This document shows, in pieces, positions 8,910-18,654 of a stretch of DNA of 64,000 nucleotides. Each line of letters starts with the position of its first letter. The first letter of the stretch is position 1. The stretch lies in NCBI RefSeq assembly GCF_029626035.1, contig NZ_JARUBE010000003.1, forward strand, positions 806,001 to 870,000, read 5' to 3'. Source of the DNA: Micromonospora sp. WMMD980 (GTDB lineage: Bacteria; Actinomycetota; Actinomycetes; Mycobacteriales; Micromonosporaceae). Below the pieces are notes generated by a model. The model was not told the origin of the DNA. It saw nothing but the letters and a program-made list of their open reading frames with translations, and made no database searches. Made by a program: the position numbers and the translations under genes.

Positions 8910-9647
8910 GTGAAAAACGCGGCAGCGCTGTCCGAAGGGTCGGTGACCAGTAGGGTCGCCGGCGCGACGGCTCCTGCCGACCTGTCGACCCGCGACCGGG
9001 TCACCCAGCTCCTGCTGGAGCGGGGCGCGACCACCGCCGCGCAGCTCGGCTCGGCGCTCGGCCTCAGCCCGGCCGCGATCCGCCGGCACCTCGACGCGAT
9101 GCTCGCCGACGGTGACGTGGTCGCCCGCGAGCAGACCGTCCGGGGCAGCCGGGGGCGGGGCCGGCCGGCCAAGGTCTTCGTGCTGACCGAGGCGGCGCGG
9201 GTGCGTTGCGGCACCCACCACTACGACAACATGGCCACCGCCGCGCTGCGGTGGATCGCCCGCACCGGTGGCGCCGAGGCGGTGGCGGAGTTCGCCGCCG
9301 ACCAGGTCGCCGCGCTGGAGCACCGCTGCCGGGCCGCCATGGAGGACGCCGGCGACGCCCCGCTCGCGCGGGCCGAGGCGCTCGCCGGGGCGCTGACCGC
9401 CGAGGGTTACGCTGCCAACGCGTCCACGATCGCCTCCGGCGGCCAGCTCTGCCAGCACCACTGCCCGGTGGCGCACGTGGCCGCCGAGTTTCCCCAGCTG
9501 TGCGAGGCCGAGACCGCGGTGATCTCCCGCTTGGTCGGCACCCACGTGCAGCGCCTGGCCACCATCGCGCACGGCGACGGCGTGTGCACCACGCACATTC
9601 CCGCCCAGTCCGGTTCCACCGTCACCACTGTGAGGACAGATAGATGA
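8910..9647 (+). CDS. sufR: Fe-S cluster-sensing repressor SufR
   Basis: ArsR/DeoR-like winged-helix regulator (245 aa) that holds an Fe-S cluster and represses the suf operon when clusters are sufficient. The N-terminal wHTH is visible as [20 protein letters not shown] followed by [17 protein letters not shown] and the wing [10 protein letters not shown]. The C-terminal half carries the cluster cysteines in [19 protein letters not shown] and [11 protein letters not shown] 8910 (protein [10 protein letters not shown]) is chosen because the promoter sits directly before it; the frame extends upstream but would overlap the promoter. It overlaps sufB by ATGA. Confidence 0.93.
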   Translation: MKNAAALSEGSVTSRVAGATAPADLSTRDRVTQLLLERGATTAAQLGSALGLSPAAIRRHLDAMLADGDVVAREQTVRGSRGRGRPAKVFVLTEAARVRCGTHHYDNMATAALRWIARTGGAEAVAEFAADQVAALEHRCRAAMEDAGDAPLARAEALAGALTAEGYAANASTIASGGQLCQHHCPVAHVAAEFPQLCEAETAVISRLVGTHVQRLATIAHGDGVCTTHIPAQSGSTVTTVRTDR

Positions 9648-11074
9648 CCGAGCAGATCGTCCAGCCCCTGACCCAGGAGGAGCAGCTCGCCGCCCTCGGT
9701 CGTTACGAGTACGGCTGGGCCGACCCCGACGTCGCCGGGGCCGCCGCCCAGCGTGGTCTGAACGAGGCGGTGGTGCGGGACATCTCGGCCAAGAAGAACG
9801 AGCCGGCCTGGATGCTCGACCTGCGCCTGAAGGGCCTGCGGCTTTTCGACCGCAAGCCGATGCCGGCCTGGGGCGCCGACCTCACCGGGATCGACTTCGA
9901 CAACATCAAGTACTTCGTCCGGTCCACCGAGAAGCAGGCCACCAGCTGGGAGGACCTGCCGGAGGACATCAAGAACACCTACGACCGGCTGGGCATCCCC
10001 GAGGCGGAGAAGCAGCGGCTGGTCGCCGGCGTCGCGGCGCAGTACGAGTCCGAGGTCGTCTACCACAAGATCCGTGAGGACCTCGAGGAGCAGGGCGTCG
10101 TCTTCCTCGACACGGACACCGCGCTGCGCGAGCACGAGGACATCTTCAAGGAATACTTCGGCACGGTGATCCCGGTCGGCGACAACAAGTTCGCCGCGCT
10201 GAACACCTCCGTGTGGTCCGGCGGCTCGTTCATCTACGTGCCGAAGGGCGTGCACGTGGAGATCCCGCTCCAGGCCTACTTCCGGATCAACACGGAGAAC
10301 ATGGGCCAGTTCGAGCGGACGCTGATCATCGTCGACGAGGGCGCGTACGTGCACTACGTCGAGGGCTGCACCGCGCCGCTCTACTCCTCCGACTCGCTGC
10401 ACAGCGCGGTCGTGGAGATCGTGGTCAAGAAGAACGCGCGCTGCCGCTACACGACCATCCAGAACTGGTCGAACAACGTCTACAACCTGGTCACCAAGCG
10501 CGCCGTGTGCCACGAGGGCGCGACCATGGAGTGGGTCGACGGCAACATCGGCTCCAAGGTCACCATGAAGTACCCGGCGGTCTACATGACCGGCGAGCAC
10601 GCCAAGGGCGAGGTGCTCTCGGTGGCGATGGCCGGCGAGGGCCAGCACCAGGACGCCGGCGCCAAGATGGTGCACGCGGCGCCGCACACCTCCTCCACCA
10701 TCGTGTCGAAGTCGATCGCCCGGGGCGGCGGCCGCACCTCCTACCGCGGTCTGGTGCAGGTGCTGGAGGGTTCGCACAGCAGCCGCAGCACGGTCAAGTG
10801 CGACGCGCTGCTGGTCGACACCATCTCCCGCTCCGACACCTACCCGTACGTCGACATCCGCGAGGACGACGTGTCGATGGGGCACGAGGCGACCGTCTCG
10901 AAGGTCAGCGACGACCAGCTCTTCTACCTGATGAGCCGGGGCCTGAGCGAGGACGAGGCGATGGCGATGATCGTGCGCGGCTTCATCGAGCCGATCGCCA
11001 AGGAGCTTCCGATGGAATACGCGCTGGAGCTCAACCGCCTGATCGAGCTGCAGATGGAGGGCGCGGTCGGCTGA
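9644..11074 (+). CDS. sufB: Fe-S cluster assembly scaffold SufB
   Basis: SufB (476 aa) builds Fe-S clusters in the SufBC2D complex using sulfur delivered by SufS-SufU. The protein shows the family core [40 protein letters not shown] (with the conserved Cys and Glu region) and the C-terminal [20 protein letters not shown]. No intein is present, unlike mycobacterial SufB. Translation is coupled to sufR through an ATGA overlap. Confidence 0.97.
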   Translation: MTEQIVQPLTQEEQLAALGRYEYGWADPDVAGAAAQRGLNEAVVRDISAKKNEPAWMLDLRLKGLRLFDRKPMPAWGADLTGIDFDNIKYFVRSTEKQATSWEDLPEDIKNTYDRLGIPEAEKQRLVAGVAAQYESEVVYHKIREDLEEQGVVFLDTDTALREHEDIFKEYFGTVIPVGDNKFAALNTSVWSGGSFIYVPKGVHVEIPLQAYFRINTENMGQFERTLIIVDEGAYVHYVEGCTAPLYSSDSLHSAVVEIVVKKNARCRYTTIQNWSNNVYNLVTKRAVCHEGATMEWVDGNIGSKVTMKYPAVYMTGEHAKGEVLSVAMAGEGQHQDAGAKMVHAAPHTSSTIVSKSIARGGGRTSYRGLVQVLEGSHSSRSTVKCDALLVDTISRSDTYPYVDIREDDVSMGHEATVSKVSDDQLFYLMSRGLSEDEAMAMIVRGFIEPIAKELPMEYALELNRLIELQMEGAVG

Positions 11075-11162
11075 CGCCGCCGTTCCCGCGCGGCGGGCCG
11101 GAACCCTGGCCCGCCGCGTCAGCAAGACCACGTCGTCACGGACCAGACAGACCAAGGAAGAG

Positions 11163-12308
11163 ATGACTACCCAGGCTTCCGCGCCGCCCACGACCAAGTC
11201 GCAGGCGCTCCGCTCGTACGACGTCGCCGACTTCCCGGCCCTGACCGGGCTGGAGGAGGAGTGGCGGTTCACCCCGCTCAAGCGCCTCCGTGGCCTGACC
11301 GGTGACGGCTCCGGGTCGTCGCGCGGCACGGTCCGGCACGAGTACGGCGACCTGCCCGAGGGCGTCACCGTCGGCCGGATCGGCCGCGACGACCCCCGGG
11401 TGGGCGGCGTGCTCACCCCGTTCGACCGGGTCAGCGCGCTGGCCTACGGCGGTGCCGACGGCGCGCTGCTGGTGCAGGTCGCCCGCGACGCCGTGGTGGC
11501 GGAGCCGGTGCGCCTGCGGGCGGTCGGCGAGGACGCCGGCGCGCTCGCGTTCGGCCACACCTTCGTCGAGGTGGGCCGGTTCGCCGAGGTGACGGTGGTG
11601 CTGGAGCACGTGGGCTCGGCCACGCTCGCCGACAACGTCGAGGTGGCGGTGGCGGACGGCGCGAAGCTGACCCTGGTCACGGTCGCCGACTGGGCCGACG
11701 ACGCGGTGCAGGCACAGCACCTGAAGGTGAAGCTGGGCCGGGATGCCAAGATCATCCACGTGCAGGTGAGCCTCGGCGGCGACCTGGTCCGGCAGCACAC
11801 CACTGTGGAATACACCCAGCGCGGCGGCGAGGCCGAGCTGTACGGCCTCTACTTCGCCGACTCCGGGCAGCACCTGGAGCACCGCCAGCTGGTCGACCAC
11901 ACCGTGCCGGACTGCCGCAGCAACGTCGGCTACCGGGGCGCGCTCCAGGGCGACGACGCGCACACGGTCTGGGTCGGCGACGTGCTGATCGGGGCCGAGG
12001 CGACCGGCACCGACACCTACGAGATCAACCGGAACCTGCTGCTCAGCGACGGCGCCCGAGCCGACTCGGTGCCCAACCTGGAGATCGAGACCGGCGAGAT
12101 CGCCGGTGCCGGGCACGCCAGCGCGACCGGCCGGTTCGACGACGAGCAGCTGTTCTACCTGATGGCCCGGGGGATCCCGGAGGGCGAGGCGCGACGCCTG
12201 GTGGTGCGGGGCTTCTTCGCCGAGATGATCAACAAGATCCCGGTCGAGGACCTGCGCGAGCGGCTCGGCGACGCGATCGAGGCGCGCCTCACGAAGGCCG
12301 GCGCCTGA
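11163..12308 (+). CDS. sufD: Fe-S cluster assembly protein SufD
   Basis: SufD (381 aa), the SufB paralogue that pairs with it in the SufBC2D complex. The C-terminal beta-helix portion contains VEYTQRGGEAELYGLYFADS, the conserved His-rich HLEHRQLVDHTVPDCRSNVG and SATGRFDDEQLFYLMARGIP. AAGGAAG lies just before the ATG. The 88-bp gap after sufB shows no clear promoter. Confidence 0.96.
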   Translation: MTTQASAPPTTKSQALRSYDVADFPALTGLEEEWRFTPLKRLRGLTGDGSGSSRGTVRHEYGDLPEGVTVGRIGRDDPRVGGVLTPFDRVSALAYGGADGALLVQVARDAVVAEPVRLRAVGEDAGALAFGHTFVEVGRFAEVTVVLEHVGSATLADNVEVAVADGAKLTLVTVADWADDAVQAQHLKVKLGRDAKIIHVQVSLGGDLVRQHTTVEYTQRGGEAELYGLYFADSGQHLEHRQLVDHTVPDCRSNVGYRGALQGDDAHTVWVGDVLIGAEATGTDTYEINRNLLLSDGARADSVPNLEIETGEIAGAGHASATGRFDDEQLFYLMARGIPEGEARRLVVRGFFAEMINKIPVEDLRERLGDAIEARLTKAGA

Positions 12309-12634
12309 TGATCAGGATCTGTTCGACCGAGGACGTGCCGAAGGGCGCCGCGATCAGCGCCGACGTGGACGGCGTGCAGGTGGCGATCGTGCACGGCGAG
12401 GACGACGTGTTCTACGCCGTCCGCGACGAGTGCTCGCACGCCGCCGTGGCGCTCTCCGAGGGCGAGGTCGAGGGGTGCACGCTGGAATGCTGGCTGCACG
12501 GATCCCGTTTCGACCTGCGTACCGGTGAGCCGACCGGCCTGCCCGCGACCGAACCCGTACCCGTCTACCCCGTCGAAGTCCGCGACGGCGAGATCTACGT
12601 CAGCATGACGCCGAGCAATGGAGTGACGCGATAA
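12308..12634 (+). CDS. Rieske-type [2Fe-2S] ferredoxin of the suf operon
   Basis: A 108-residue non-haem-iron oxygenase-type ferredoxin with the Rieske ligands CSH (in DECSHAAVAL) and CWLHG, spaced as in bacterial aromatic-dioxygenase ferredoxins. It presumably donates electrons for cluster assembly or repair. Its start overlaps the sufD stop (TGATG) and its stop overlaps sufC (TAATG), so it is embedded in the suf operon, a common actinobacterial arrangement. Confidence 0.92.
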   Translation: MIRICSTEDVPKGAAISADVDGVQVAIVHGEDDVFYAVRDECSHAAVALSEGEVEGCTLECWLHGSRFDLRTGEPTGLPATEPVPVYPVEVRDGEIYVSMTPSNGVTR

Positions 12635-13407
12635 TGAGCACCCTGGAGATCCGCGACCTGAAGGTGTCGGTCAAGCTGCCCGAGGGTGAGCTCAAGCCGA
12701 TCCTGCACGGGGTCGACCTGACCGTGCGCTCCGGTGAGACGCACGCGATCATGGGCCCGAACGGCTCCGGCAAGTCGACGCTGGCCTACTCGATCGCCGG
12801 CCACCCCAAGTACGAGATCACCGGCGGCGAGGTGACGCTCGACGGCGAGGACGTGCTCGCCATGTCCGTCGACGAGCGGGCCCGCGCCGGTCTCTTCCTG
12901 GCCATGCAGTACCCGGTCGAGGTCCCCGGCGTGTCGGTGGCCAACTTCCTGCGGACCGCCAAGACCGCCATCGACGGCGAGGCGCCGAAGCTGCGCACCT
13001 GGGCCGGCGAGCTGCGCGGGGCCATGGAGAAGCTCCAGATGGACCCGGCGTTCGCCCAGCGCAACGTCAACGAGGGCTTCTCCGGCGGGGAGAAGAAGCG
13101 ACACGAGATCGTGCAGCTGGAGCTGCTCAAGCCGAAGATCGCCATCCTCGACGAGACCGACTCCGGCCTCGACGTGGACGCGCTGCGCGTGGTCAGCGAG
13201 GGCGTCAACCGGGTCCGCGACACCGGCGACACCGGGATGCTGCTGATCACCCACTACACCCGGATCCTGCGCTACATCAAGCCGGACTTCGTGCACGTCT
13301 TCGTGGCCGGGCGGATCGTCGAGCAGGGCGGCCGCGAGCTGGCCGACAAGCTCGAGGAAGAGGGCTACGAGCGGTACGTCGCCGGGGCCGGCGCGGCGCG
13401 GGCCTGA
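12634..13407 (+). CDS. sufC: Fe-S cluster assembly ATPase SufC
   Basis: ABC-type ATPase (257 aa) of the SufBC2D complex; it hydrolyses ATP to drive conformational change, not transport. Walker A is GPNGSGKSTL, the signature is FSGGEKKRHEIVQLELL and Walker B is IAILDETDSGLDVDAL, a typical SufC variant. The start overlaps the preceding stop by one base. Confidence 0.97.
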   Translation: MSTLEIRDLKVSVKLPEGELKPILHGVDLTVRSGETHAIMGPNGSGKSTLAYSIAGHPKYEITGGEVTLDGEDVLAMSVDERARAGLFLAMQYPVEVPGVSVANFLRTAKTAIDGEAPKLRTWAGELRGAMEKLQMDPAFAQRNVNEGFSGGEKKRHEIVQLELLKPKIAILDETDSGLDVDALRVVSEGVNRVRDTGDTGMLLITHYTRILRYIKPDFVHVFVAGRIVEQGGRELADKLEEEGYERYVAGAGAARA

Positions 13408-13412
13408 CCGAC

Positions 13413-14720
13413 ATGACCTCCTCCATCGCGATCCCGGCGGGCATGCCGCAGTACGGCGACGTGCCGCGCTTCGACGTGGCGGCCGTGCGGGCCGACTTCC
13501 CGATCCTGGGCCGGGAGGTCAACGGTCACCCGCTCGTCTACCTGGACAGCGCGAACACCTCGCACAAGCCGCGGCAGGTGCTCGACGTGCTCACCGAGCA
13601 CTACGCGAGGCACAACGCCAACGTGTCGCGCTCGGTGCACACGCTCGGCACCGAGGCGACCGAGGCGTACGAGGGGGCACGGGCGAAGATCGCCGCGTTC
13701 GTCAACGCGCCGAGCGTGGACGAGGTGGTGTTCACCAAGAACTCCACCGAGGCGATCAACGTGGTGGCGTACGCGTTCTCGAACGCCTCGCCGCGCGCGG
13801 ACGGTGACGAGCGGTTCCGGCTCGGCCCCGGCGACGAGATCGTGATCTCCGAGATGGAGCACCACTCGAACATCGTCCCGTGGCAACTGCTCGCCGAGCG
13901 CACCGGCGCGACGCTGCGCTGGTTCCCGGTCACCGACGGCGGCCGGCTCGACGAGTCGGGGCTGGACGACCTGGTCACCGAGCGCACGAAGATCGTGTCG
14001 CTGGTGCACACGTCGAACATCCTCGGCACGGTCAACGCGACCGCACGGATCACCGAGCGGGTCCGCCAGGTCGGCGCGCTGCTGCTGCTCGACTGCTCCC
14101 AGTCGGTGCCGCACCAGCCGATCGACGTGGTCGACCTGGACGCCGACTTCATCGTCTTCACCGGGCACAAGATGTGCGGTCCGACTGGCATCGGCGTGCT
14201 CTGGGGCCGGGGCGAGCTGCTCGCCGCGATGCCACCGGTGCTGAGCGGCGGCTCGATGATCGAGACGGTGACGATGGCGCGCACCACGTTCGCCGCGCCG
14301 CCGGCCCGCTTCGAGGCGGGCACGCCGCCGATCGCCGAGGCGGTCGCGCTCGGCGGGGCGGTGGACTACCTCACCGGCGTCGGGATGCGGGCGATCCAGT
14401 GGCACGAGAAGGAGCTGACGGCGTACGCGCTGGACGCCCTCGCCACCGTGCCGGGGCTGCGGATCTTCGGCCCGTCGGTGCCGGTGGGCCGGGGCGGGAC
14501 GATCTCGTTCGCCCTCGGCGACGTGCATCCGCACGACGTCGGGCAGGTGCTCGACTCGCTCGGCGTGCAGGTGCGGGTGGGGCACCACTGCGCCAAGCCG
14601 GTGTGCGCCCGCTTCGGGGTGCCGGCGATGACGCGCGCGTCGTTCTACCTCTACACCACCACCGCGGAGATCGACGCCCTCGTGGCGGGCCTGGAGCAGG
14701 TGCGGAAGGTGTTCGCGTGA
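13413..14720 (+). CDS. sufS: Cysteine desulfurase SufS
   Basis: Group II PLP-dependent cysteine desulfurase (435 aa) that supplies sulfane sulfur for cluster assembly. It shows DSANTSHKP, EMEHHSNIVPWQ, the PLP lysine region VFTGHKMCGPTGIGVLWG and the catalytic-loop cysteine in VRVGHHCAKPVC. It starts 6 bp after sufC and is followed by its sulfur acceptor SufU. Confidence 0.97.
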   Translation: MTSSIAIPAGMPQYGDVPRFDVAAVRADFPILGREVNGHPLVYLDSANTSHKPRQVLDVLTEHYARHNANVSRSVHTLGTEATEAYEGARAKIAAFVNAPSVDEVVFTKNSTEAINVVAYAFSNASPRADGDERFRLGPGDEIVISEMEHHSNIVPWQLLAERTGATLRWFPVTDGGRLDESGLDDLVTERTKIVSLVHTSNILGTVNATARITERVRQVGALLLLDCSQSVPHQPIDVVDLDADFIVFTGHKMCGPTGIGVLWGRGELLAAMPPVLSGGSMIETVTMARTTFAAPPARFEAGTPPIAEAVALGGAVDYLTGVGMRAIQWHEKELTAYALDALATVPGLRIFGPSVPVGRGGTISFALGDVHPHDVGQVLDSLGVQVRVGHHCAKPVCARFGVPAMTRASFYLYTTTAEIDALVAGLEQVRKVFA

Positions 14721-14762
14721 GCGGCGACGCAGGAGCCCGCGAGTCGACGGGAGGTCAGCGTG

Positions 14763-15236
14763 ATGCAACTTAACTCTCTTTACCAGGAGATCATCCTGGA
14801 CCACTACAAGCACCCGCACGGCCGCGGCCTGCGGGACGCGACGGACCCGGCGGCCCGGGTCGGCGAGGCGCACCACGTCAACCCGACCTGCGGCGACGAG
14901 ATCACCGTGCGGGTGGCGACCGACGGCACGGTGTTCACCGACATCTCGTACGACGGGATGGGCTGCTCGATCAGCCAGGCGTCGGCGAGCATCCTGCACG
15001 AGCTGCTGCGGGGTCGGGACGCGGGCGACGCCACCGTGGTGCACGAGGCGTTCGTCGAGTTGATGTCCGGGCGTGGCCAGGTCACGCCGGACGAGGACGT
15101 ACTCGGAGACGGGGTGGCGTTCGCGGGTGTCGCGCGCTACCCGGCCCGGGTCAAGTGCGCGCTGCTGTCGTGGATGGCGTTCAAGGACGCCGCGGCACGC
15201 GCCGGGGTGGGCGTGAGCCCGGAGGTGAAGGCATGA
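14763..15236 (+). CDS. sufU: Zn-dependent sulfurtransferase SufU
   Basis: SufU (157 aa) accepts persulfide from SufS. The three conserved cysteines appear in NPTCGDEITV, GMGCSISQASASIL and VKCALLSWMAFK, with the N-terminal LYQEIILDHYKHPHG signature. GGAGGT at 14750-14755 is best spaced for ATG 14763; GTG 14760 one codon earlier is the alternative. Confidence 0.95.
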   Translation: MQLNSLYQEIILDHYKHPHGRGLRDATDPAARVGEAHHVNPTCGDEITVRVATDGTVFTDISYDGMGCSISQASASILHELLRGRDAGDATVVHEAFVELMSGRGQVTPDEDVLGDGVAFAGVARYPARVKCALLSWMAFKDAAARAGVGVSPEVKA

Positions 15237-15694
15237 GCGAACGCACCGAGCAGAGCGAGGGCCGTGTGGGCATGCCCGGTCGGCAAGGCTTGATGAGCGA
15301 CGACGAGACCACCACGACGCCGGAGACCGGCGCGGTGGCGACCGACAGCCCGGCCACGCCGGCCGGCGGCAAGGCCGCCGTCGGCGACATCGAGGAGGCG
15401 ATGAAGGACGTCGTCGACCCCGAGCTGGGCATCAACGTGGTCGACCTCGGCCTGGTGTACGGCGTGCACGTGGACGACGAGAACGTCGCCACGCTGGACA
15501 TGACGCTGACCTCGGCGGCCTGCCCGCTGACCGACGTGATCGAGGACCAGGCCCGGCAGGCGCTGACCACCGGACCGGGCGGCGGCCTGGTGAACGACAT
15601 CCGGATCAACTGGGTCTGGCTGCCGCCGTGGGGTCCCGACAAGATCACCGACGAGGGGCGCGACCAGCTCCGCTCGCTCGGCTTCAACGTCTGA
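15233..15694 (+). CDS. sufT: SufT-like metal-sulfur cluster assembly factor (DUF59/MIP18)
   Basis: A 153-residue protein whose C-terminal 100 residues form a DUF59 domain: VVDPELGINVVDLGLVYGV and LTLTSAACPLTDVIEDQ with the conserved cysteine. In this family it helps mature Fe-S proteins. The first 50 residues are acidic/Thr-rich and look disordered. I chose ATG 15233, which has GGAGGTGAAGGC directly upstream and overlaps the sufU stop; an internal Met at about 15293 with a weak ribosome site is possible. It is the last gene of the suf operon. Confidence 0.9.
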   Translation: MSERTEQSEGRVGMPGRQGLMSDDETTTTPETGAVATDSPATPAGGKAAVGDIEEAMKDVVDPELGINVVDLGLVYGVHVDDENVATLDMTLTSAACPLTDVIEDQARQALTTGPGGGLVNDIRINWVWLPPWGPDKITDEGRDQLRSLGFNV

Positions 15695-15714
15695 CCGGCT
15701 CCCGGTCGCCGTTG

Positions 15715-15748
15715 CGGGCGCGTCATCCCTCCCGGGGTGGCGCGCCCG
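15715..15748 (+). terminator. Probable suf operon terminator
   Basis: CGGGCGCG (15715-15722) and CGCGCCCG (15741-15748) form an 8-bp GC stem 20 bases after the last suf stop, followed by the short pyrimidine run CTTTCC. The T-run is weak, as is usual in high-GC actinomycetes. Confidence 0.55.
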
Positions 15749-15909
15749 ACGCTTTCCTCGCCCGTGCAAATCGGGTGGCGGGGCCAGGGGAGTGGGTCGC
15801 ACCATGGGCGGGTGATGGAGGCGTACCCGAAGCAGGCTCCTGTCCGTGCGGCCACCGCCGCACGTCGACAGCGTGCCCTGCCGGCCGCCTCGACCCGCCG
15901 CCCGCCGTC

Positions 15910-16542
15910 GTGACCGGCGCGTTCCTCGCCGGCCTGGTCGCCGGCTACGGCGTGGCGATCCCGGTCGGCGCGATCGCGATCCTCATCCTCGGGCTGAGCG
16001 CCCGTGCCGGGTTCCGGGTCGGCGCGGCCGGAGCGCTCGCCGTGGCCACCGCCGACGGGCTCTACGCCGCGATCGCCGCGCTCGGTGGCACCGGGCTGGC
16101 CACCGTCCTCGCCCCGGTCGCCGGACCGCTGCGGGTGGTCGCCGCGTTGGTCCTGCTCGGCATCGCCGCGCACGGCCTGTGGCGGGCCTGGTCCGGCCGT
16201 CGCGGCGGGCGGGTGGCCGAGCCGCCGGCCGGTCGCGGCCTGCGCACCCCGGCCCGGGCTTACCTGGCGCTGCTCGGCCTGACCCTGCTCAACCCGGCGA
16301 CGGTGCTCTACTTCGCCGCGCTTGTGCTGGGCCGACGGGACGCCGCCGAACCGGACCCGGTCGCCGCCGCGCTCTTCGTCGCTGGCGCGTTCGTGGCCTC
16401 GGCGAGCTGGCAACTGCTGGTGGCCGGCGGCGGCTCGGCGGTCGGTCGCGCGCTGGCGGGTCCGCGCGGTCGCCTGCTCACCGGCGTGGTGTCCAGCGTT
16501 CTGATCGCCGCGCTCGCGGCGGCCACGCTGTTCTCCGGCTGA
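15910..16542 (+). CDS. LysE/RhtB-family amino-acid exporter
   Basis: A 210-residue six-helix membrane protein. The N-terminal FLAGLVAGYGVAIPVGAIAI is the LysE signature (helix 1 ending in a P-x-GA turn), and LLGLTLLNPATVLYFAALVL is the NP-containing fourth helix. The family exports basic or other amino acids and small metabolites; the substrate here cannot be told. GTG 15910 gives a start exactly at the first helix. In-frame sequence upstream is not protein-like. Confidence 0.85.
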   Translation: MTGAFLAGLVAGYGVAIPVGAIAILILGLSARAGFRVGAAGALAVATADGLYAAIAALGGTGLATVLAPVAGPLRVVAALVLLGIAAHGLWRAWSGRRGGRVAEPPAGRGLRTPARAYLALLGLTLLNPATVLYFAALVLGRRDAAEPDPVAAALFVAGAFVASASWQLLVAGGGSAVGRALAGPRGRLLTGVVSSVLIAALAAATLFSG

Positions 16543-16547
16543 CCGCG

Positions 16548-16553
16548 TACCGT
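16548..16553 (+). promoter_or_regulatory. -10 box of acVLRF1 gene (leaderless)
   Basis: TACCGT ends six bases before ATG 16560, in the 17-bp gap after the LysE gene. There is no ribosome-binding site, so a leaderless start is likely. Confidence 0.5.
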
Positions 16554-16559
16554 CGTGCC

Positions 16560-17198
16560 ATGAGCAGCCGACCCGCAGCCGGGGGCGGCCGGTGGGTCGA
16601 GGTCGACCCGACCCGCATCACCCGCTGGGTCGAGGGCTTCGCCGACCGGCACGGCCCGCCCACCACCACCGCCCTCGGGTACGGGTTGCTGCTCACCGCC
16701 CCGGACGGCGCCACCGCCGAGCTGCACACGCCGCCCGGCGCACGTCCCGCGCCGGACCTGCCGGCGTTCGCCGGTGCCGTGGCCGCGCCCCGCCGGCTCG
16801 GGCTGCTGCTGGCCCGCAAAGGCGCGGTGGCGGTCGGCGTCGCCGACGGCACCGAGCTGGTGACCTCGAAGGTGGACACCCGGTACGTGCAGGGGCGCAC
16901 CGCCGCGGGTGGCTGGTCCCAGCAGCGGTTCGCCCGGCGGCGCGACAACCAGGCGAGGGCGGCCCTGGGCGATGCCGCCGATCTCGCCGTACGCCTGCTG
17001 TTGCCGGCGGCCGGCACGCTCGCGGCGCTGGTCTGCGGCGGTGACCGGCGGGCGGTCGACACGGTGCTCGCCGACCGGCGGCTGGCGCCGCTCGCGGCGT
17101 TGCGCGCGGAGCGCCTGCTGGACGTGCCGGAACCTCGGCATGCCGTCCTGGTCGCGGCCGTCGCCGCCGCCCGGGCGGTCCACATCCTGGTCCGCTGA
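16560..17198 (+). CDS. acVLRF1-family peptidyl-tRNA hydrolase/release factor
   Basis: A 212-residue member of the actinobacterial Vms1-like release factor family. The diagnostic motif is GGWSQQRFARRRDNQ at about residues 121-135, corresponding to the GGxxQ catalytic loop of VLRF1/eRF1 proteins that release nascent chains from stalled 50S ribosomes. The central strands LLLARKGAVAVGVADGTELV and the C-terminal [20 protein letters not shown] match the VLRF1 fold order. Known for the family: rescue or quality control of stalled ribosomes. The gene is preceded by its own -10 box and lies alone between a transporter and a secreted protein gene. Confidence 0.85.
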   Translation: MSSRPAAGGGRWVEVDPTRITRWVEGFADRHGPPTTTALGYGLLLTAPDGATAELHTPPGARPAPDLPAFAGAVAAPRRLGLLLARKGAVAVGVADGTELVTSKVDTRYVQGRTAAGGWSQQRFARRRDNQARAALGDAADLAVRLLLPAAGTLAALVCGGDRRAVDTVLADRRLAPLAALRAERLLDVPEPRHAVLVAAVAAARAVHILVR

Positions 17199-17245
17199 AC
17201 GGGAAAAGATCACCTCAAGCCGGTCATTCCCCCTCGCCAGAGGTG

Positions 17246-17271
17246 CATCGAACCGAATCGATGCTTAGAGT
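17246..17271 (+). promoter_or_regulatory. Promoter with inverted repeat upstream of RCC1-repeat gene
   Basis: TAGAGT (17266-17271) is a likely -10, and the palindrome CATCGA-N6-TCGATG (17246-17263) fills the spacer and -35 position. The promoter lacks a recognisable -35. This fits control by a dedicated DNA-binding protein, not identified here. Confidence 0.5.
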
Positions 17272-17363
17272 CGGTGCGGTGAAGTGGTGGGTCTCCGGGC
17301 GACCCATCGGGCAGCTTCGCCTCCGCCATCCAGGCACCGACATCGTTGGGAGAGAACAATTCC

Positions 17364-18581
17364 ATGAGCGGACATCAGGACGGACGGCTGCGGGCCCGGT
17401 GGCGCCGTGCGACGAGGCTTCTCGCCGCCGCGGCGGCGATGTGTACCGGCGGCGTCATGCTCACCGCCGCGCTGACGGCGGGCCCGGCCGCCGCGGGTGT
17501 CGGCACCGCCGAACGCGCCGCGCTGGCCGCCCCGGCGGTCACCAGCGTGACCACGGGCGGTGCGCACACGTGTGCGATCAGCGCCGACGGGAGACTGTCG
17601 TGCTGGGGCTCGAACTACGGCGGCCAGCTCGGTGACGGCACCACCACGAACCGGAGTGCCCCGGAGCGGGTCGGCACCGCCACGTGGACGGCTGTGGACG
17701 CCGGCACCGGGCACACCTGCGCGGTGCGGACCGGCGGGACGCTGTGGTGCTGGGGCTCGAACTTCCGGGGTCAGCTCGGTGACGGCACCACCACGAGCCG
17801 GAGCGCCCCGGTGCAGGTGGGCACCGCCACCGACTGGGCCACTGTCGACGCCGGGCCGTTGCACACCTGCGGCGTGCGGACCGACGGCACGCTCTGGTGC
17901 TGGGGCTTCAACCGGACCACCCAGCTGGGCGTCGGCAGCTCGCCCTACGTGGCGACCACCCCGTTGCAGGTCGGCACCGCGACCAACTGGGCGAGCGTCT
18001 CGACCGGCTACGCGCACACCTGCGGCATCCGCACCGACGGCACGCTGTGGTGCTGGGGTCTCAGCTCGGACGGCCAGGTCGGTATCGGCACCCTGGGTGC
18101 CCAGGCGACGCCGGCGCAGGTCGGCACCGCGACCGACTGGACCGGCGTCACGGCCGGCTACGTCCACACCTGCGGGACGCGGTCCGGCAGCCTGTGGTGC
18201 TGGGGCGAGAACGGGTACGGGCAGCTCGGAGTGAGCGGCAGCTTCCAGACCGCGCCGGTCCAGGTCGGCACGACCGCCACCTGGAGTCGGGTCGCCGCGA
18301 GCGGCGACACGTCCTGCGCGTCCCGTACCGACGGGAGCCTGTGGTGCTGGGGCAAGAACTCGATGGGACAGGTGGGCGACGGCACCACCAGTCACCGGTC
18401 CGCGCCGACCCGCGTCGGCACCGCCACCACCTGGACCGGCGGCCTCGCCGTCACCGACCACGCCTGTGCGATCCGCACCGACGGCGGCCTGTGGTGCTGG
18501 GGTGACAACAGCGGTGGGCAGCTGGGCGACGGCACCACCGTCCAACGGCCCACCCCCGCTCAGGTGACCATGCCGAGCTGA
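17364..18581 (+). CDS. Secreted RCC1-repeat protein
   Basis: A 405-residue exported protein with an Arg-rich n-region ([20 protein letters not shown]) and a hydrophobic stretch ending in TAGPAAAG, a probable signal peptide of about 45 residues. The rest consists of about seven RCC1 repeats of roughly 48 residues, each with the pattern [17 protein letters not shown] followed by [21 protein letters not shown]. Each blade keeps two cysteines, suggesting extracellular disulfides, and the whole should close into a beta-propeller. Function is unknown; secreted RCC1 proteins are common in actinomycetes. ATG 17364 follows GGGAGAG by nine bases. A palindromic promoter element precedes it. Confidence 0.88.
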   Translation: MSGHQDGRLRARWRRATRLLAAAAAMCTGGVMLTAALTAGPAAAGVGTAERAALAAPAVTSVTTGGAHTCAISADGRLSCWGSNYGGQLGDGTTTNRSAPERVGTATWTAVDAGTGHTCAVRTGGTLWCWGSNFRGQLGDGTTTSRSAPVQVGTATDWATVDAGPLHTCGVRTDGTLWCWGFNRTTQLGVGSSPYVATTPLQVGTATNWASVSTGYAHTCGIRTDGTLWCWGLSSDGQVGIGTLGAQATPAQVGTATDWTGVTAGYVHTCGTRSGSLWCWGENGYGQLGVSGSFQTAPVQVGTTATWSRVAASGDTSCASRTDGSLWCWGKNSMGQVGDGTTSHRSAPTRVGTATTWTGGLAVTDHACAIRTDGGLWCWGDNSGGQLGDGTTVQRPTPAQVTMPS

Positions 18582-18604
18582 CCGGCGGGATCACCGATCG
18601 GCCA

Positions 18605-18643
18605 TCGGCCCGCGCCGCTGGATGTCTCAGCGGCGCGGGCCGA
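18605..18643. terminator. Bidirectional terminator hairpin
   Basis: Perfect 16-bp arms TCGGCCCGCGCCGCTG (18605-18620) and their complement (18628-18643) with a 7-nt loop lie between two convergent genes (RCC1 protein and zinc peptidase). There is no strong T-run on either side. Confidence 0.75.
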
Positions 18644-18654
18644 CGGCCCGGCGG

